Below, one piece after another: positions 59,041 to 64,000 of a stretch of DNA of 64,000 bases (the stretch's first letter is position 1; every line of letters starts with the position of its first letter). The notes below the pieces were generated by a model. It was not told the origin of the DNA and made no database searches. It worked only from the letters and a program-made list of their open reading frames with translations. A program made the translations under genes and the position numbers. The DNA comes from Plantago major. Lineage: Eukaryota > Streptophyta > Magnoliopsida > Lamiales > Plantaginaceae. Location: the NCBI GenBank assembly GCA_026545765.1, contig JAIFAC010000457.1, positions 1 through 64,000 of the forward strand, written 5' to 3'.

Positions 59041-59303
59041 ATCAGGTAAAATACAGTCAAATACGGTTTTGTACGGGTAAATTGAAGCTCCGGTAGACAT
59101 GTTGGTAAAGAAGAAATATTTGGGTAAAAACCTAACTTTTTATCCTTAAGTGCGTTTTTGTTTTGCAAATTCTGATATAAGGGCAAAGGCCTAGTCAACA
59201 AAAAAATAATGAAATTTTGGACCTAAATGTAATTGTTTATCTATGAGGGTTTATTTTCAGAACGCCCCTTCATAGCAGGTATTAAAAAGTAATAAACTCA
59301 TTC
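59041..59303. other. Spacer, nothing recognised
   Basis: AT-rich sequence between the fading CACTA-2 similarity and duplicated segment B. No coding signal. Confidence 0.4.
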
Positions 59304-59468
59304 TAAAATATAATGTATTGATCCTTTTAAATTGGACTCAAGTGTAATGTCTTGATGAATTGGATGTTTTCCTATAGCCGTATTATCTAAGGTGTTTGTG
59401 AATATCTTGTGTTGTTGTTACACACATATGTCCCAAGTAGGTAACACAAGTTTTCGTTTTAGTTTTAC
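59304..59468. repeat. Duplicated segment, copy B (without MITE)
   Basis: Matches 46629-47044 once the MITE at 46755-47015 is left out. The join reads ACACACATATGT with a single TA where copy A has TA-MITE-TA. Direct orientation, 12.7 kb from copy A. Confidence 0.75.
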
Positions 59469-59852
59469 ATGTCCTTAAATTTAGAGCCGAATGTAAAACT
59501 AGTATATACTTCATACTAGTACTAACTTAGTGGCGTCATGATATAATTCTTTTAATAATAAATAGAAATGTGAGGATTCAATAAATTAATTGAGAAACTA
59601 ATATAGTCAAAATTCCTTGTGAGAATGTTGGTGCATTGGTGTTGGTCGGTAGTCATTTTCATCAATATTATATCATTGAGTGTTTATTTATGTTAACTAT
59701 AGAAAATGTAAAAATAGGGTCCTCTGATTACCACTTGTTAATTAATTAATGTACATTTTTTTACAAAAAATCTATCCCTCAAGCGGAACTAAAATAAAAT
59801 ATATAAATATACAACACAATCAAGGGTTGTTCAACAATCTCATGATGATATG
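59469..59852. other. Spacer, nothing recognised
   Basis: AT-rich, no coding signal and no repeat recognised. Confidence 0.4.
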
Positions 59853-60017
59853 TGGTCACCCCACACACACACAAAAATATTATACAAATGTAATTTCACA
59901 TGTTACGGTTATTTTTTCCAACCTACCGATTCCCAGCAACCCCGCGGTGGTATGCGTCACCCCACCAAAGACACAAAAATTATTATTCTACTAACATAAT
60001 TTTACATGGTACGGTTG
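59853..60017. repeat. Two-copy direct repeat, about 100-bp period
   Basis: 59853-59915 and 59950-60017 share GTCACCCCAC, ACACAAAAAT, a TTTCACATG/TTTACATGG word and TACGGTT in the same order. It lies directly before the four-copy minisatellite. Confidence 0.65.
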
Positions 60018-60020
60018 TCC

Positions 60021-60340
60021 CCCCTCCGTTATGGATGAAGAAAGTTAAGAGAAGATAGAAGAGAGTTTCCCCGCCTAGAGACTAACTGCCGGACCCCCAC
60101 CCCTCCCGGCCCGTCATCGAGATCAAGAAAGTACAAAGAAGATCGAAGACATTTTCCCCACCTAGAGAGTATCAGCTGATCTACCCCGCTCGTTATGGAT
60201 GGAGATCGGAAAGTAGAGAGGAGATGAAGAGTTTCCCCACCTAGAGTATCGGATCCCCGGCCCGTTATGCATCAAGAAAGTAGAAAGAAGATCGAAGAAA
60301 GTTTCCGCCTAGAGTATATGGACTCCCCTCCCCACCCTCC
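60021..60340. repeat. Minisatellite, about 75-80 bp unit, four copies
   Basis: Four diverged copies of a unit of the form CCGTTATGGAT, AAGAAAGTA, AGAAGATCGAAGA, TTTCCCC and CCTAGAG. They begin near 60021, 60100, 60183 and 60257. Locally GC-richer than its surroundings. No function is evident. Confidence 0.8.
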
Positions 60341-60370
60341 ATGGGAAAAAATGTAGTTTTTACTAACTTA

Positions 60371-60640
60371 CACTACAAGAAATCCGTCAAATAGCGACGG
60401 AGACTAGCGACGAATCACTTGGTTTAGCGACGGAATGGAGACGGATTGAACGACTTCGCTCAATCCGTCGCTAAATTAGCGACGGATAAAAATATCCGTC
60501 GTTATTTAGGGACGGATATATTATCCGTCCCTAAATAAGTTGCCCGGAGCAAAATAAAAAATAAAAATCAAAGTACAATCAATTTTAGCGACGGATCACT
60601 ATCAGTAAGCTAAATAGCGACGGATAGCGATCCGTCGCTA
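60371..60640. repeat. CACTA-3 left terminal and subterminal repeats
   Basis: Dense direct and inverted copies of TAGCGACGGATA and ATCCGTCGCTAA, as in CACTA-1 and CACTA-2. Confidence 0.85.
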
Positions 60641-60654
60641 AAATCAATATAGAA

Positions 60655-60850
60655 TCGGGCAGTAGCCTTTTCTTCTCATTTTTCAGCAGCTTCTTCCTTC
60701 TTCCTTCTTCCTTCTTCCTTCGCCCTTTCCGCATTCCGACCAAATCTCGACCGTTCCGGCCAATTTTGGAGTCTTCTCGAAGCTCGTGTGACAAGGAACT
60801 CGTGTGGTCAACCAATTTCATCTTTTTGATCGTCGAAGGTATTTTGGCTA
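60655..60850 (+). promoter_or_regulatory. CACTA-3 leader with CTTCTTC microsatellite and splice donor
   Basis: A run of CTTCCTT/CTTCTTC repeats at about 60687-60724 is followed by sequence shared with CACTA-2 and a GTCGAAGGTATTTTGG splice-donor context near 60836. Probably the transcribed 5' leader; inferred from position and sharing. Confidence 0.45.
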
Positions 60851-60867
60851 AAACCCTAACTTTGCCA

Positions 60868-61353
60868 AATTTGGGGATTTTGTTAATTTCGACTAATTTG
60901 AGCAATTGCATGTTTATTGTAAGTATGTAGTAGTTAGTTTAGCTTATATTACGTAGTGTGTTAACTTTGAGATGTTCAATTGATATATTGATTGTGAATT
61001 TGGATTTTTAGTATAACGTTAAGATGTTTGAAAGTATGTAGGGTTGTTAATTTGATATTTTCGTATATGTAGTAGGATTAGAAAGATTTAGTTAAGTGTT
61101 TTGGAACCCTTACTTGTTGACAAATTTGGGAATTTTGTTAATTTCGACTAATTAGATCAATTGTATGTTTATGGGAGCTATAGTATACTAGCTAGTTAAC
61201 TTTGTGCAATTGATATATTGATTGTGAATTTGTATTGCTAATAAGTATAATGTTAGGATGTTTGTAATTACGTAGTAATTTTGATTCGATAAATTAGTAT
61301 ATATACACTAGATTATGAAGATTTAATTAAGTGTTTTGAGACTATTTGGTGAT
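60868..61353. repeat. Tandem duplication of about 245 bp in the CACTA-3 leader intron
   Basis: 60868-61107 and 61118-61353 match in order: AAATTTGGGxATTTTGTTAA, CAATTGxATGTTTAT, GATATATTGATTGTGAATTT, a TAxxGTTAxGATGTTTG word and AGTGTTTTGxxAC. CACTA-2 has this block once. Confidence 0.8.
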
Positions 61354-61419
61354 TATATTAACGTAAAATGCATGTTATAAATCTAATAATTGTAGACGTG
61401 TCAGGCTAATCATATAATT

Positions 61420-61575
61420 ATGAATCCCGATCGTTCATGGATGTACCGTCGCATAGTTAATGGCAGAATTCAGTCTAGTTTTGTGGAAGGGGTTGAATCC
61501 TTCATCACTTTTAGCTTACACAAACTACTTGTTTGAGTGGGGGAAGATGAAGTGCCCTTGCAATGTATTGTATGC
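61420..61575 (+). pseudogene. CACTA-3 TNP2 N-terminal remnant
   Basis: The start at 61420 opens MNPDRSWMYRRIVNG and a SSFVEGVESF segment, matching the CACTA-1 transposase start (MNTDRSWMYQRIVNG). A stop follows at 61534, and a KMKCPCN-type zinc-binding scrap continues in another frame to about 61575. The whole TNP2 catalytic part is absent: the next recognisable coding sequence belongs to the second gene. This copy is therefore an internally deleted, non-autonomous element. Confidence 0.8.
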
Positions 61576-61740
61576 TTAGTTGTTATGTGTATATATGAGG
61601 GCGAGGGTATGTGTATTGTAGTTGTTGATGATTATTACTTTTGTGCGTTAATATATGTCAAATGTATATGTTTTACATGCATATTCATGTATTCTTTACT
61701 AACACATTTTTCCTGCAATTTCTTATATGCTCTTGCGGAT

Positions 61741-63777
61741 GCAGCATAAAGGAAGTCGACATACCTTCCTCCGGGTGTAGGGGTGCTAGTCTAGCGGGTT
61801 CTAGTAGTACCTGCGAGTCATGGTACTAGTCCTCTTGTTGGATCGACATTGGTGGGAAGCGGCGACCGGTCTCGGTACCGGAGACTCCACGGCCTACGGC
61901 ACATGCTCTGGTGACTTCCCCTCGGCGGGTGTCCCTACTTGGCGTTGAGACGGTGCTACATTCGAGGAAGCCGGTGTTGTTCCCAAACGGCAGGAACAAG
62001 CAAGTATTATGGATTTGTAGAGCATACACTTAAGATAAATATATGTTACATGATTTTACTAATGAATATTCGTTTCTTGTTTGTCTCATTGATAACAGGT
62101 TTTGGCCTCCGGATGCCTCGGACAAACTAGGCAAAATCTTGGCGGAGATGTCGGGCGGGGAGGCGAAGTGGTTGCGTCCGGACGGATGAAGCACTTTTAC
62201 TTGACGAAGTAGCGTAAGCTTAAATGTTACAATGAATGCTTTATTTGTTCTTTTAATCATTGTGTTAATGTGTGATACGTTAGCCACTATATCGTGAGTG
62301 GTATGTTAGCCCTGAACTTGGGTGATATTTTAGTCACCATTGTGTTAGTCGATTTTAGGACAATTTGGTGGTATGTTACCACTAAGCTTGTTTTGATGTG
62401 TTAGTCACCATTCATGAACTTGTTGTGTCATTTGGTGGTATGTTAGCCCTTGAACTTGGGTGATATGTTAGTCACCATTATGTTAGTCAATTTTAGGACA
62501 ATTTGGTGGTATGTTACCACTAAGCTTGTTTTGATGTGTTAGTCACCATTCATGAACTTGTTGTGTCATTTGGTGGTATGTTAGCCTTGAACTTGGGTGA
62601 TATGTTAGTCACCATTGTTTAGTCAATTTTAGGACAATTTGAGTGGTATGATACCACTAAGCTTGTTTTGATGTGTTAGTCATCATTCATGAACTTGTTG
62701 TGTCATTTGAGTGGTATGTTAGCCACTAAACTTGGTGTTATATTTAAATTGTTATCTTTCTTTAAACTTGTGTAATTTTTACTTTGAATGGAATTTTTAT
62801 AGAAGGACTACTACATTCCCAATGCCCTGGTGTCCCAGTAGTACTCCGTTTTCGAGACTTTAGGGTCAGACATCTACAGGAAAATGGTCTACAAAATGAA
62901 GGAGACATGAGCAACCAACAGGTGGGGATGAAGAGTGGAGCCTTTGTGGGAGGCGTCTTTGGAATGATCCCTTCGTCCGGATTAAGCGTCTGAAACAGAC
63001 AAAACCGTTTATGCAATGGCGAGATAATGCAGAACCTTTGCACTATGGGTCATGAGCTATTATTACGAATCATGTGATGGAGGTTAGTAAATATGTTGTT
63101 TATGGCTTGGAATATGATACATATGATTTTTGCTTTCATTTCAATCAACTAACTACTTGTTTGCACATATGTTTTTAGGCGATAGAGACGGTAGAAGAGT
63201 GCTCTGTACCACTTCAAGAAGGCTAAGCTGAAGAATGGCATCTGGACTGACGTGAGGGCCGAGCGTATTGCGGTACATTTCTTTCTTAAGGTTAACATTT
63301 GTATTTGAGTATTTTAAAGTGATTCCTAAAATTGCATCTCATTTCGTATGCAACCAACAATTGCAGAGTGAGGTCGAGAGGAGGATGGACGAGAGGATGA
63401 TCGACGGTCATGAGCTGTCAATTGAAGAGCAAGACCAGATCTTCTTCGAGGTCAACCTGATGGGCAAGGGTCGAATGTATGGATTGGGAAGTTTGGGCCC
63501 TTCCATGAGTTCTGGTAGCTTCTCAGTGTCCCAGGGATCAGGATCGCGATCTAATCTCTACACACAGGACCAGGTTCAAGAGATGATGACTCCTCTCCAC
63601 CAGGAAATAGCTGCGACCAAGGCAGCTTACGAGCAAGTGCTTGAGGAACAGGCTCGTATGGCTCAGCGGATGGACGCTTTGACCCAGATGTTCGTGATTC
63701 TTCCGATCTCACCACGCCTCCTCTCGATTATTCTTAGTTACATCAGACTTATTATGGACTTGTTATGGATAGTTTGA
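61741..63777 (+). pseudogene. CACTA-3 second gene (Ptta/En-Spm type), C-terminus well preserved
   Basis: A Gly/Ser/Pro-rich opening near 61.74-62.0 kb is followed by the tandem repeat and by a middle segment near 62.8-63.05 kb with frame breaks. The last exon is clean (about 63366-63777). It contains EVERRMDERMIDGHELS, DQIFFEVNLMGKGRMYGLGS, a Ser-rich linker and a coiled coil (EIAATKAAYEQVLEEQARMA), the usual C-terminus of plant Ptta proteins. Such proteins probably bind the subterminal repeats. Its counterpart is CACTA-1 10.38-12.26 kb. Upstream exon limits are approximate. Confidence 0.7.
62294..62735. repeat. Tandem repeat inside CACTA-3, about 140-bp unit, three copies
   Basis: Copies start near 62294, 62433 and 62573, with a partial copy at 62709. 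Each unit holds two related halves of about 70 bp: GGTATGTTAGCCCTTGAAC with GATATGTTAGTCACCAT, and GGTATGTTACCACTAAGC with GATGTGTTAGTCACCAT. It is the same family as the 71-bp repeat of CACTA-1 (11380-11690), in the same orientation relative to the gene. Confidence 0.85.
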
Positions 63778-63929
63778 CACTATTTCACCTTCTTCTTCTT
63801 TTGGATAATTTATAGATAATTTATATTGTTTCGGATATACTAATGCAATTTAATTGTTTCGGGTATATTATCTATGATTATATTATGTGAAAAAACAGGT
63901 GAAATGTGAAATAGAAATATAAAAAAAAA

Positions 63930-64000
63930 TTAAACAGTGAATTTAGCGACGGAAAAAAATTCGTCGCTAAATTCACGAACTAAGGGTGAATTAGCCCATT
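63930..64000. repeat. CACTA-3 right subterminal repeats, cut by the window end
   Basis: TTTAGCGACGGA and TTCGTCGCTAAATTC face each other here. The terminal TTTCTTGTAGTG is not reached. Confidence 0.7.

Larger units (their letters stand above)
60371..64000 (+). mobile_element. CACTA-3, left part (runs beyond the window)
   Basis: Starts CACTACAAGAAATCCG at 60371 after TTA. TAGCGACGGA-type subterminal motifs run to about 60640, then come a CT-rich leader, a duplicated intron block, the N-terminus of TNP2, and the second gene. Near 63.94-63.97 kb the right subterminal motifs (TTTAGCGACGGA, TCGTCGCTAAAT) begin, so the right end is probably just outside the window. The element is therefore about 3.7 kb or slightly more, half the length of CACTA-1. 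Confidence 0.88.

Noticed and set aside
1-64000. tRNA, rRNA or microRNA genes
   Set aside because: I saw no convincing cloverleaf, rRNA core or conserved microRNA sequence by eye; a covariance-model scan would be needed to exclude them.

Overview
This window comes from a flowering plant, most likely a eudicot. It holds one clearly intact host gene, a seven-exon chloroplast Rieske oxygenase of the PTC52 type at 42.3-46.2 kb on the + strand. Almost everything else is transposable elements of classes typical of plant nuclear genomes: CACTA, PIF/Harbinger, L1-type LINEs, a Sirevirus-like Copia element, a Gypsy-like LTR, Stowaway MITEs and probable Helitron ends. The assignment to dicots rests on gene style and element types; no species call is possible.

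Layout. 1-1245 is AT-rich flank. 1261-6006 is a decayed but end-to-end LINE (LINE A) inside a 15-bp target-site duplication. 6021-9599 is a block bounded by inverted Helitron-like termini that carries an RPA1-like OB-fold remnant and a LINE zinc-finger scrap. 9774-17040 is a complete-length CACTA transposon (CACTA-1) with TAT target duplications and TNP2 and Ptta genes on the - strand. About 17.8-34.7 kb is a Gypsy-like LTR on the - strand, split by a 15.3-kb Sirevirus-like Copia element at 19118-34383. LINE B, a different L1 lineage with a C-terminal RNase H region, runs from about 36.0 to 42172 and stops only 122 bp before the PTC52 start codon.

Downstream of PTC52 a Stowaway MITE sits at 46755-47015. 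A Harbinger element with both its Myb-like and transposase genes occupies 48449-52938. Next comes the C-terminal end of a Ulp1-like cysteine protease gene (52973-53356), cut off by the left end of CACTA-2 (from 53357). CACTA-2 is itself interrupted by LINE C (54003-58834, - strand, 11-bp target duplication) and fades out near 59040. A short segment near 59.3-59.47 kb is a second copy of the PTC52 downstream flank and shows the empty site of the 46.8-kb MITE. A four-copy minisatellite leads into CACTA-3 (60371 to beyond the window end).

The window reads as layered insertions rather than an operon-like system. The order of events can be read from who interrupts whom: Copia into Gypsy LTR, LINE C into CACTA-2, CACTA-2 into the Ulp1-like gene, MITE into a duplicated flank. 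The three CACTA elements share the terminal motif CACTACAAGAAA and TAGCGACGGA-type subterminal repeats. CACTA-1 and CACTA-3 also share an internal tandem repeat. Nothing here clearly amounts to a new biological system. The most useful leads are the LINE beside the PTC52 start, the shared CACTA minisatellite, the paired Helitron-like ends with RPA cargo, and the two paralogous empty sites.
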